Positions 45,724-53,908 of a DNA stretch of 64,000 bases are shown here, in pieces. The position numbers and the translations under genes were made by a program. The notes beneath the pieces are model-generated. The model did not search any database. It had not been told where the DNA came from and saw only the letters and a list, made by a program, of their open reading frames with translations. The stretch's first letter is position 1. Every line of letters starts with the position of its first letter. The stretch is from assembly GCF_001613505.1 (NCBI RefSeq), contig NZ_BDCM01000012.1, forward strand, positions 248,001-312,000, read 5' to 3'. This stretch comes from Nocardia mikamii NBRC 108933 (lineage in GTDB: Bacteria; Actinomycetota; Actinomycetes; Mycobacteriales; Mycobacteriaceae).

Positions 45724-46817
45724 CCCGACGCACCGCGAACCTGCGCCGGATCTGCGCCTGCGCGCTGGCCGCCGCCACCCTCGCCGCATCGGCCACGGCC
45801 TGCGGTTTCCAGCCCGCCGACATCCCCCTGCCGGGCACCGGCGTCGGCGGACCGACCTACCGTCTGCGCATCGAGTTCGCCGATGTCCTCAATCTCCCGC
45901 AGGGCGCCAAGGTCATCGCGAACGGGGTGCGAATCGGGCAGCTCACCCACATCACCGTCGTCGACCCGGCACCGGCCACCGGCACGGCCGCGGCGCGCAA
46001 GGGCTATGTGATCGCCGACGTCGCCATCCGCACCTCGGTCCGGCTACCGGTCGGCACCACCGCCCAGCTGCGGCAGGCCACACCGCTCGGCGACGTCCAC
46101 ATCGCGCTCACCGAACCGGCCCACCCCGCGGCCGGCGAGATCCGCCCGGACGCGACGATCCCTCTCTCCGACACACGCCCGCAACTGCCCATCGAGGACA
46201 TCCTCGCCCAGCTGGCCACCTTCGTCGGCAGCGGCGCGGTGCACGACATCCAGAACATCACGCACACCGTGAACGGGATCATGCCCGCGGATCCGGCGGT
46301 GACCGCACGGATCTCCGACGTGCTCGGTTCGGACCTGAACGACCTTGCCTCACATACTGATTCGATTCACCAGCTGGTCAGCGGCATTCAGGCCACGGTC
46401 GACGAGGGCCTGCTCGATCACACCTCGACGTGGGATCCCCTGCTCACCCCGGACGGCGTGCAGCACACCACCGATGTGATCCGCGCCGAAATCGGCGTGG
46501 TCTTCGTCCTCACCGCCCTCGGCCCGTTCGCGCCGTCGACGACCTGGCTGGGGCCGGTGCTGGATTCGACCACGGCCGCCGCCCGCGCGGTGGTGCCGAT
46601 GCTGTTCGGCAGTGCGCCGCTCGACACCGGCTCCCCGTCGAATATGGCGAGACTGACGGATCTGCTGCAGTCCCGGATCATTCCGTTCGCCGAGCGCGGC
46701 CCGAAGATCGACCTGGTCGGCGTCACGGTATCGCCGTCTCCGGCCTCCGGCGCGAGCCCCGAGGAACAGACCACCCGCATCGTCGACACGCTGCGGATGA
46801 TCGGAGCGGTGCGATGA
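45720..46817 (+). CDS. mceE: MCE-family lipoprotein E
   Basis: A 365-aa MCE protein, the lipoprotein member of the set (LprK/LprN position). After a basic start (TRRTANLRR) comes a hydrophobic segment ending in the lipobox ATAC, with Cys27 as the probable lipidated residue. The MCE domain includes LPQGAKVIANGVRIGQL (about 61-77). As in other actinobacterial mce operons it is the fifth Mce gene. Its ATG overlaps the MceD stop. Confidence 0.93.
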   Translation: MTRRTANLRRICACALAAATLAASATACGFQPADIPLPGTGVGGPTYRLRIEFADVLNLPQGAKVIANGVRIGQLTHITVVDPAPATGTAAARKGYVIADVAIRTSVRLPVGTTAQLRQATPLGDVHIALTEPAHPAAGEIRPDATIPLSDTRPQLPIEDILAQLATFVGSGAVHDIQNITHTVNGIMPADPAVTARISDVLGSDLNDLASHTDSIHQLVSGIQATVDEGLLDHTSTWDPLLTPDGVQHTTDVIRAEIGVVFVLTALGPFAPSTTWLGPVLDSTTAAARAVVPMLFGSAPLDTGSPSNMARLTDLLQSRIIPFAERGPKIDLVGVTVSPSPASGASPEEQTTRIVDTLRMIGAVR

Positions 46818-47770
46818 GAATTCGATCGATCGTCTCGCTCACGGCGATCGCCGCCGTCCTCGTCTTCGGCATCGTCTACATGACGGTGGGTGTGCTGCAC
46901 CTCGATCCGCGCAAGTCCACCTTCACCGCCGATCTCCGGCTCGCCGAATCCGGTGGGCTGGGCCCGAATTCGCCGGTGCTGTTCGACGGGGTCGCGGTCG
47001 GCAAGGCGGAGACGGTGCGCAAACAGGCCTCCGGCGTGCTCGTCCGGCTGCGGATCGACGACGAGTACCACATCCCGGCCGCCAGCGACATCCACATCGA
47101 ACAGCTGTCGGCGCTCGGCGAACCGTATATCGAATTCGCCTCGACGAGCCCGAGTGGGCCGTATCTGCGTGACGGGCAGACGATCTCGACCGAGCGGGTG
47201 CATCTGCCGATGAACATCACGGCGCTGTCGACCCGGGCGGTGGCGCTGCTCGAGCAGATCCATCCGGAGACGGTGGCGCGACTGGTCGACACCTTCGACA
47301 CCGCGCTGACGGGTACCGATCAGGCGATGCGCACCCTGCAGCACTCGTCCGACCTGCTGGCGGCCACCCTGCTGAGCCGCACCGACGCCATCCGGCAGCT
47401 GTTCGCCGATATGCAGGCCGTCGGCGGCAATATGGACTGGCTGGGCCCCTCCCTGGAAACCGCCGGACCGCAACTCGGCCGATTCGGCACCATGCTGATC
47501 GCGATCGTCGAGGGCGGGTCCGTGCTGTCGAACAAACAACCCGTCGACAACTACTACACCGGCGACGGGCTGGTCCCGTTTCTCGGGCAATTGACCGAGC
47601 TGCTGAACAAGATCGGACCGGCCGTCGCACCACTGGGCCCCGCCTTGCAGCCGGTGCTCACCGAGGCCGTCCACTCCTCGCCCCCTATCGACGTCAGCGC
47701 GTTGATCAGCCAGGCACTGCAGGGCGTCGATCCCGACGGGACGCTGCATTTCCGGATCGCCGTCAAATAG
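46814..47770 (+). CDS. mceF: MCE-family protein F
   Basis: A 318-aa MCE protein and the last of the six. It has an anchor helix at about residues 6-26 and the MCE domain with GGLGPNSPVLFDGVAVGKAETV (about 48-69). The LSALGEPYIEF strand is characteristic of the F/E class. It lacks the long disordered C-terminal tail seen in some MceF proteins, so it is on the short side. Its ATG overlaps the MceE stop, and the Mce-associated gene follows after 40 bases. Confidence 0.92.
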   Translation: MRIRSIVSLTAIAAVLVFGIVYMTVGVLHLDPRKSTFTADLRLAESGGLGPNSPVLFDGVAVGKAETVRKQASGVLVRLRIDDEYHIPAASDIHIEQLSALGEPYIEFASTSPSGPYLRDGQTISTERVHLPMNITALSTRAVALLEQIHPETVARLVDTFDTALTGTDQAMRTLQHSSDLLAATLLSRTDAIRQLFADMQAVGGNMDWLGPSLETAGPQLGRFGTMLIAIVEGGSVLSNKQPVDNYYTGDGLVPFLGQLTELLNKIGPAVAPLGPALQPVLTEAVHSSPPIDVSALISQALQGVDPDGTLHFRIAVK

Positions 47771-47810
47771 CCGAGTACCACCCAGCCCGACCGGCAGGAG
47801 GAACCAACCG

Positions 47811-48443
47811 ATGAGCACAGCAGTAGACGAGAAGGACACCCCGGCCGCCGCGGAGGCGGGCAAGCACGAAAATACCGATGCCACAACGGTTTCCGAGCGA
47901 ACCGGTGAGCGACGAGCCGCGCTGACGATCGCCGTCCGGCTCTCCACCGTATTGACCACCGCGCTGATCGTCGCCTTGCTGGCGGTGAGCGTCGTGTTCG
48001 GACATCTGTACTTCTCGGCGCGCTCCACCCTGTCCGATCGCGATACCGCGGCCGCCGACGACCGGCACGCCGCGGACATCGCCTCGAAGTACGCCGTCGG
48101 CGCCTCGACCATCGACTACCACGATGTGAAGAGCTGGATCGAGCGGTTGAAGGCCGGCACCACGACCCAGCTGGCGGCGAAGTTCGACGCGACCGCCCCG
48201 CAACTCGAGCAGATCCTGCTGCCGCTGCAGTGGACCTCGAAGGCGACGCCACTGTCCGCCGCGGTGACCTCCGAATCCGACGGCATCTACAAGGTCAACG
48301 CCTATCTGGACGTGACGTCGACCAGCGCGCAGACACCCGACGGCGGCCGCACCACCGTGACCTACTCGCTCACCATCGACCGCAACGCGGACTGGAAGAT
48401 CACCGACGTCGGCGGGTTACAGAACGCCCTGCCCACCAAGTGA
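47811..48443 (+). CDS. Mce-associated membrane protein
   Basis: A 210-aa protein with a hydrophilic N-terminal 40 residues, one transmembrane helix (about 43-66) and an extracytoplasmic domain. That domain contains the SWIERLKAGTTTQLAAKF stretch typical of Mam/Mas proteins that follow mce genes. Such proteins stabilise the Mce complex, an example being OmamA in mycobacteria. AGGAGG precedes its ATG. It ends the operon; the thioesterase gene starts 42 bases later and could be co-transcribed. Confidence 0.9.
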   Translation: MSTAVDEKDTPAAAEAGKHENTDATTVSERTGERRAALTIAVRLSTVLTTALIVALLAVSVVFGHLYFSARSTLSDRDTAAADDRHAADIASKYAVGASTIDYHDVKSWIERLKAGTTTQLAAKFDATAPQLEQILLPLQWTSKATPLSAAVTSESDGIYKVNAYLDVTSTSAQTPDGGRTTVTYSLTIDRNADWKITDVGGLQNALPTK

Positions 48444-48485
48444 GTCGGCCGCGGGCCGCCGGAAGCGATAGGACACTATGGGCTG

Positions 48486-49289
48486 ATGACCGATATGCCT
48501 GCCATGTTCACCGTCGACGACGACGGTCGGTACCTGCCCCGCAAGTGGGCGTACGGCCGCTGGGGTGCGGACATGCTCAGCGGCCCCGCCGTCTGCGCGG
48601 CCGCCGCGCGCACCCTCGAACGGGAACACGGGCTGCCCGGTTTCGTCCCGGCTCGGTTCACCATCGATCTGTTCAAGGCAGCGAAGGGACAGCCCCTCGA
48701 GGTGCACACCGAGGTGATCCGCGCCGGTCGCCGGATCCACATCGCCTCGGCCACGGTCCGCCAGGGTGAGGTCGAGGTCGCCGAGGCGCGGCTCGTCCAG
48801 TTGCGCGCCACCGACGCTCCTCCGGGCGAGGAGTGGCATTCCGAGCATCCGTTCGATCCACCCACCGACGCCGGAGTGGACTGGTGGTACCGCAGCGACA
48901 ACGACTGGTCGACCTCGATGGGCGACCATCAGAACTCCGGCCGCAAGAGCCTGTGGGCGGTCCCGCTGGGCGCGGTCGAGGGCGAGGAGCGCAGCGCGTT
49001 CGTGCAGGCCGTGGTCGCCGCCGAGTCGACGAGCCTGGTGACCAACTGGGGATCGCAGGGCATCGGATATATCAACGCCGATCTCACCGTCGCACTCGAC
49101 CGCTTGCCGGTCGGTGACCGGATCGGGCTGCGAGCCGAAACCCATCTCACCGGCAACGGTGTATCCGTCGGCACCGCAACCCTTTTCGATTCGCGCGGGC
49201 CGATCGGCACCGGCATGGTGACCGCGGTCGGCAATGCGGCCGCCCAGATCGACTTCTCCGGTAACGGGATCGACTTCTCCGAAAACTGA
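48486..49289 (+). CDS. Acyl-CoA thioesterase-like double-hotdog protein
   Basis: A 267-aa protein of the TesB-like/acyl-CoA thioesterase family with two hotdog halves. The first has FTIDLFKAAKGQPLEVHTEVIRAGRRIHIASATV (about residues 59-92). The second has INADLTVALDRLPVGDRIGLRAETHLTGNGVSVGTATLFDSRGPIG. These enzymes release fatty acids from CoA in the cytoplasm. Following the Mce operon in the same direction, it might act on imported lipids once activated. The ATG at 48486 fits the family length; the ribosome-binding site is weak. Confidence 0.85.
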   Translation: MTDMPAMFTVDDDGRYLPRKWAYGRWGADMLSGPAVCAAAARTLEREHGLPGFVPARFTIDLFKAAKGQPLEVHTEVIRAGRRIHIASATVRQGEVEVAEARLVQLRATDAPPGEEWHSEHPFDPPTDAGVDWWYRSDNDWSTSMGDHQNSGRKSLWAVPLGAVEGEERSAFVQAVVAAESTSLVTNWGSQGIGYINADLTVALDRLPVGDRIGLRAETHLTGNGVSVGTATLFDSRGPIGTGMVTAVGNAAAQIDFSGNGIDFSEN

Positions 49290-49339
49290 GGCGCCGGGCG
49301 ATATTCGCGTCCCGATATCGCGGCACCGAGCGTGTCGGG

Positions 49340-51676
49340 TTGACCACGCGGCGGCATGTTCCGACGATCGTCGGGGTGAGCCCGATCCGAAGGACGCCCG
49401 ATGCGCGGCGTCGGCGCCTGTGGCCGGTTGTGATCGTCGTCCTCGGTGTGGTCGCCGCACCGCCGCCGGTGGCGACCGCGACCCCGGCGGACGAACTGTG
49501 GTCCGCGACGTCGGAATCGTTCGCCCCCGGCGATTTCCACGCCGCGCCCTATCTGGGCAACGGCCGGATCGGAACCGTACTGCCCCCCAGCGGCGGTGGG
49601 TACCACGACTACGGCGATGCGGTGCGCACCTCGTTCCCGCTGCAGCAATCCCGTTACACCGGAACATATCTGGCGGGCTTCTACGCGCAGGCCGCGCCGA
49701 CGCCGGAGTACCTCCGGTCACCGCAGTACACCCAGGTGATCGCCGCGCTGCCCGCGTGGTCGGGGCTCACCGTCGAGATCGGCGGTCACCGATACGACGC
49801 GGACGTGGATCCGGCGACGGTGCACGAATACCGGCAGACGCTGGACTACCGCACCGCGACGGTCACCACCCGGGCCGACTGGACACCGGACCCGCAGCAC
49901 CGGCTGCGGCTTCGCTACGACACCTTCGTCTCCCGCGACCGGCCGGACCTCGCGGTGCAGAAACTGACCGTCACACCCGATCGCCCCGGTGAGGTCGCGG
50001 TCGTCGACCGGATCGACGGCGCGGCGGCGCGGCGGGTCGTCCCGGTGACGGCGACGGCCGATCCGAGCACCGGACGCACGGTGGCGGGAGTCCGCGCGGA
50101 CGGGACCGCCGACACCGCGTTCGTGGTGTCGTCCGTCGACTCTCCGCCACAGGCCGCCGGCACCGCACTGCCCGGAGGCGACGGCCTCCGATACGTTCTG
50201 CCCGCCACCGGGAACGACAGCTACACCTTCACCGCGTACACCGGCATCTCCTCCACCGACTACGGGCCCGATCCCCTGGCCGCCGCCACCGCCGCGGCCG
50301 AATCGGGTCGCGCCCAGGGCTTCGACGCCGCGCATTCCGCCCACGCCGCGCAGTGGGACCGGCTGTGGCGGCCCGCCCTCGAGATTCCGGGCCGCACCGA
50401 CTACGCCCGATGGATCCGCGCCGCACTGTATTCCGTTCTGGCCAGCGTCCGCGCGGGCGAGCGCTGGTCGGTCCAACCGGCGGGCCTGTCGTCCGACGAC
50501 TACGGCGGCATGACGTTCTGGGACGCCGAGACCTGGATCTTCCCGACGCTGCTGGCGCTGTATCCGGACCTGGCCCGCACGGTGGTCGATTTCCGTGCCG
50601 CCGCGCTGCCCGCCGCCCGGGCCAACGCCCGCGGCTACGGCCTGCCCGGCGCGCTGTATCCGTGGGACGACGGGCCCGCCCAGCGTTGTGCGTCCCCGAT
50701 CGGCTGTGGCCTCACCGAGGAACATCTGCACAACGAGATCGCTCTGGCCCAATGGCAGTACTACCTGGCCACCGGTGATCGCGAGTGGCTACGTACCCGC
50801 GGCGCCCCGGTGATCACCGCGATCGCCGACTATCTGACCGCGCGGATCGGGCCGAAACTGCCCGACGGCGCCTACCATTTCGCCCCGGCCGCCGGATCCG
50901 ACGAGTATGTCGCCTTCTCGATCGACAATGCCCTCACCAACGGCGGTGTGCGCAACACGATGGACATCGCCGCCCGAGCGGCCGGACTGTCCGGACTTCC
51001 CGTCGACCCGCGCTGGGCCGATATCGGAGCGCATATGGCGATGCCCCCCGATATCGCTCCCGGGGTGCCCGCCGAATATCTCGGCTACAGCGGCGGCCCG
51101 ATCAAACAGGCCGATACGGTGCTGCTCAGCTATCCGTTCACCTACGCGGCGCCCGGCTATTCGCCGGCCGCGACCATGCGGTACTACTTCGACCGCACCG
51201 ATCCGGACGGCCCGAATATGAGCAACAGCGCCGGCGCGATCCTCAGCGCCCGCTACGACCCCTGCCGCACCCAGGAATACCTGGACCGATCCGTGCAGCC
51301 CTACGCCCGCGAACCGTACGAATTCCAGGCCGAGGCACGCGGTGACCGGTCGGGGGCCAACGCGCAGGGACAATCGGCGTGGATCTTCGTCACCGGCGCC
51401 GCGGGATTCGTGCAGGGATTGCTCTACGCACCCCTCGGATGGCGCTGGACCGACAGCGGCCCGGCCATCGATCCGATGCTGCCCAGCGGCTTCCCCGCCG
51501 GCCTGACCGTGCGCGAACTGGCCGTCGGTGCCGCCCGCCTGACCGTCCACATCGCACCGGCGACCACCACGGTGACCCTGACCTCGGGCGGCCCGATCAC
51601 CCTGCGGACGCCGAGCGGTCCCGCCGAAGTGGTTCCCGGACAACCACTTTCGATCCCCACCCGCGCCGCGTGCTGA
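49340..51676 (+). CDS. Secreted glycoside hydrolase family 65 protein (trehalase-like)
   Basis: A 778-aa protein with an N-terminal signal sequence (about residues 25-48, LWPVVIVVLGVVAAPP then ATATP). The rest follows the GH65 plan: an N-terminal beta-sandwich, then an (alpha/alpha)6 barrel with TFWDAETWIFP (about residue 392), the general-acid motif GSDEY (about 518) and KQADTVLLSYPF (about 588). GH65 includes acid trehalases and disaccharide phosphorylases; secretion argues for a hydrolase, perhaps acting on trehalose or trehalose-containing glycolipids. The start is uncertain: TTG 49340 or GTG 49376. Confidence 0.85.
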   Translation: MTTRRHVPTIVGVSPIRRTPDARRRRLWPVVIVVLGVVAAPPPVATATPADELWSATSESFAPGDFHAAPYLGNGRIGTVLPPSGGGYHDYGDAVRTSFPLQQSRYTGTYLAGFYAQAAPTPEYLRSPQYTQVIAALPAWSGLTVEIGGHRYDADVDPATVHEYRQTLDYRTATVTTRADWTPDPQHRLRLRYDTFVSRDRPDLAVQKLTVTPDRPGEVAVVDRIDGAAARRVVPVTATADPSTGRTVAGVRADGTADTAFVVSSVDSPPQAAGTALPGGDGLRYVLPATGNDSYTFTAYTGISSTDYGPDPLAAATAAAESGRAQGFDAAHSAHAAQWDRLWRPALEIPGRTDYARWIRAALYSVLASVRAGERWSVQPAGLSSDDYGGMTFWDAETWIFPTLLALYPDLARTVVDFRAAALPAARANARGYGLPGALYPWDDGPAQRCASPIGCGLTEEHLHNEIALAQWQYYLATGDREWLRTRGAPVITAIADYLTARIGPKLPDGAYHFAPAAGSDEYVAFSIDNALTNGGVRNTMDIAARAAGLSGLPVDPRWADIGAHMAMPPDIAPGVPAEYLGYSGGPIKQADTVLLSYPFTYAAPGYSPAATMRYYFDRTDPDGPNMSNSAGAILSARYDPCRTQEYLDRSVQPYAREPYEFQAEARGDRSGANAQGQSAWIFVTGAAGFVQGLLYAPLGWRWTDSGPAIDPMLPSGFPAGLTVRELAVGAARLTVHIAPATTTVTLTSGGPITLRTPSGPAEVVPGQPLSIPTRAAC

Positions 51677-51941
51677 GCCGCACGCGGGGATCGCCGACGC
51701 GCCACCGGCCGGTCCGTCGCGACGGATCGTCGAGCCGAGTGCGGTGCGGGTTGCGCGATGCGGCCACCGGCACCACGATCGCCGGTGTGCAGAACCACGT
51801 CAACCTCGGCGACCGGCAGCACCGGTCCCTCCTCGGCCGGGCCGCGGCCCGCGCCGGCGGCCTCGTCCCTCCCCGCTCGTTCGCGGCGCAGGTGACTCCT
51901 CCGGCGTCATGCGATCGGTTCGAGCGTCCGGAGGCTGTCGC

Positions 51942-52646
51942 ATGAGCGCCATCGAGCAGGTCGCCGATTCGGTGTACGTGGTAGCCGGGACGAACGTCAA
52001 CTGGTCGCTGATCACCGGCGACTCCGGCGTGGTCCTCGTCGATGCCGGCTATCCGCGCGATACCGGCGCGGTACTCGATTCCCTGCGCCAGATCGGTCAC
52101 GAACCGGCCGACCTGGCGGCGATTCTGCTCACGCACGCCCATCTCGACCACATCGGCGCCATCCCGACCCTGGTCGAACGCACCGGTGTGCCGGTCTACA
52201 CGGGAGCGGACGAGGCCGCACACGCCCGCCGGGAGTATCTGCAGCAGATCACTCCCGCCGAGATGGCCCGCCAGCTCCGCACTCCCGGGGGACCGCGGTG
52301 GGTGTTCCAGACGCTGCGCGCGCTGGGCGGCCATGTCCGTATGAGCGTTCCCACCGCCACCACCTGCGACGAGAACACCCTGCGCCGGCTGCCCGGCGGT
52401 ATCGTGGCCGTCCCCACACCGGGCCACACCACCGGCCACACCGCCTACCTCATGCCCGAGGAGGGCATCCTCTTCAGCGGCGACGCACTGGTCACCGGTC
52501 ATCCACTGCTGCCCGACACCGGACTCCAAGCACTACCCGAGGTCTTCAACCACGACGAGGCACAGACCCACACCACCGCGGAATCGCTGATCGCACGACG
52601 TCCACGGCTGCTGATACCGGGCCACGGCAAACCCATGGCCGGCTGA
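51942..52646 (+). CDS. MBL-fold metallo-hydrolase
   Basis: A 234-aa metallo-beta-lactamase-fold enzyme. The zinc motif HxHxDH is at residues 65-70 (THAHLDHIG); further ligands are the His in TPGHTTGH, Asp in FSGDAL and the final His in IPGHGKP. Family members hydrolyse thioesters, lactones or lactams; no feature fixes the substrate. GGAGG lies seven bases before the ATG. The 265 bases upstream show no gene. It is convergent with the desaturase gene, leaving a 12-base gap. Confidence 0.9.
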   Translation: MSAIEQVADSVYVVAGTNVNWSLITGDSGVVLVDAGYPRDTGAVLDSLRQIGHEPADLAAILLTHAHLDHIGAIPTLVERTGVPVYTGADEAAHARREYLQQITPAEMARQLRTPGGPRWVFQTLRALGGHVRMSVPTATTCDENTLRRLPGGIVAVPTPGHTTGHTAYLMPEEGILFSGDALVTGHPLLPDTGLQALPEVFNHDEAQTHTTAESLIARRPRLLIPGHGKPMAG

Positions 52647-52658
52647 TCTCCCGCCCGG

Positions 52659-53621
52659 TCACACCCCGGCGGGGTCCAGGGCCTCGGCTTTGGCGGCTTC
52701 GCGGGCCAGGATGCGCGCCCGCTGCTCCTCGAACCGCACGACGTCGCGCCCGAGTTTGTCGAGATAGTCGGCGAGCTCCTGGCGGGCGCGCTCGCCCCGC
52801 TCGGTGAAATCGGTGCGGCCGAAGACGTTCCAATGCCGCAGCACCGGATTCAGCACCTCGTCGAGATGCTGGCGCAGATCGTAGATGCCGTGCTTGACCA
52901 TCAGCACGCCGTTGCGCCGCCAGTTCGGCATCCCGGTGCCGGGCATCGCGAAACTCTTCGCGATCTTGGTGACCGATTCCATCGCCTGATCCGGCGCCAG
53001 ATCGAACGCCGCCGCCGCGAGCGACCGGTAGAAGATCATGTGCAGGTTCTCGTCGGCCGCGATCCGCGCGAGCATGGCGTCGGCGATCGGGTCGTTGCAC
53101 ACCCGGCCGGTGGCGCGGTGGCTGATGCGGGTGGCCAACTCCTGGAACGTCACGTAGGCGACCTGGTCGAGCATGCCGTGGAAATAATCCGGCGCGTGCA
53201 CTCCGCGCGTCATGTGCACCATCCGGTCCTGCTCCAGCGCCACCGGGTCGACACCGCGAGTGACCACCAGATAGTCGCGCATGGCGATGGCATGGCGGTT
53301 CTCCTCGGCCGTCCAGCGCCCGACCCAGGTGCCCCAGGCGCCGTCGCGGGAGAAATGTTCGCTGATGGTCCGGTGGTAGGAGGGCAGATTGTCCTCGGTG
53401 AGCAGATTGGTCATCATGGCGACCTTCGCCACTTCCGACAGGCGGGACTGTTCGGGATCCCAATCGAGGCCACCGAGTGCCGCGAAATTGCGGCCTTCGT
53501 CCCACGGCACGTAATCGTGCGGGTGCCATTCCCTGGCGGTGGCCAGATGCCGATCGAGTTGGTTCGCGACGACCGGCTCGAGTTCGGTGAGCAACTGCAA
53601 CTGCGTCAAATCCTTTGGCAT
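52659..53621 (-). CDS. Acyl-ACP desaturase (DesA family)
   Basis: A 320-aa soluble diiron enzyme of the plant-type acyl-ACP desaturase family. The iron ligands are visible as Glu76, the EENRH motif (Glu107, His110), Glu161 and DENLH (Glu191, His194). In mycobacteria DesA1/DesA2 insert a double bond into acyl-ACP on the way to mycolic acids; a similar envelope-lipid role is likely here. AAAGGA precedes the ATG. It is divergent from the MFS exporter at 53909 with a 287-base shared control region. Confidence 0.92.
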   Translation of the reverse strand: MPKDLTQLQLLTELEPVVANQLDRHLATAREWHPHDYVPWDEGRNFAALGGLDWDPEQSRLSEVAKVAMMTNLLTEDNLPSYHRTISEHFSRDGAWGTWVGRWTAEENRHAIAMRDYLVVTRGVDPVALEQDRMVHMTRGVHAPDYFHGMLDQVAYVTFQELATRISHRATGRVCNDPIADAMLARIAADENLHMIFYRSLAAAAFDLAPDQAMESVTKIAKSFAMPGTGMPNWRRNGVLMVKHGIYDLRQHLDEVLNPVLRHWNVFGRTDFTERGERARQELADYLDKLGRDVVRFEEQRARILAREAAKAEALDPAGV

Positions 53622-53805
53622 GCAATTCCTTTCGAAAAGGTGACCATCGGGTTTACGACACGCGAGGGCGATCCGAGAGCAGTGTTGCGCGGCGATACGC
53701 TACCCGCCGGCCAGCGGTTGCCGGAAGTTTCGGCCGTTGTGTCCCCCGTTCGAGAACCCTGATCACGTCGCGCTCTCATTGCATGCCCGGTGAATCAAAC
53801 CTCAA

Positions 53806-53865
53806 GTCCGGACAATTCGGACGTGACATACTCCTCTTCAATTAGTTAGCCATCGCAACTATATT
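53806..53865 (+). promoter_or_regulatory. MFS promoter with MarR-like operator in the spacer
   Basis: TTCAAT (53837-53842) and TATATT (53860-53865) are separated by 17 bases. TAGTT-N9-AACTA (53843-53861) fills this spacer, an arrangement and half-site common for MarR-family repressors. Just upstream is a second inverted repeat, GTCCG-N7-CGGAC (53806-53822). Together they suggest a repressed, inducible promoter for the exporter. No MarR gene lies in the window. Confidence 0.5.
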
Positions 53866-53908
53866 ATTTGGAGACCCATTCCGTTTTCCTGTCGATGAGG
53901 GAGAGAAC

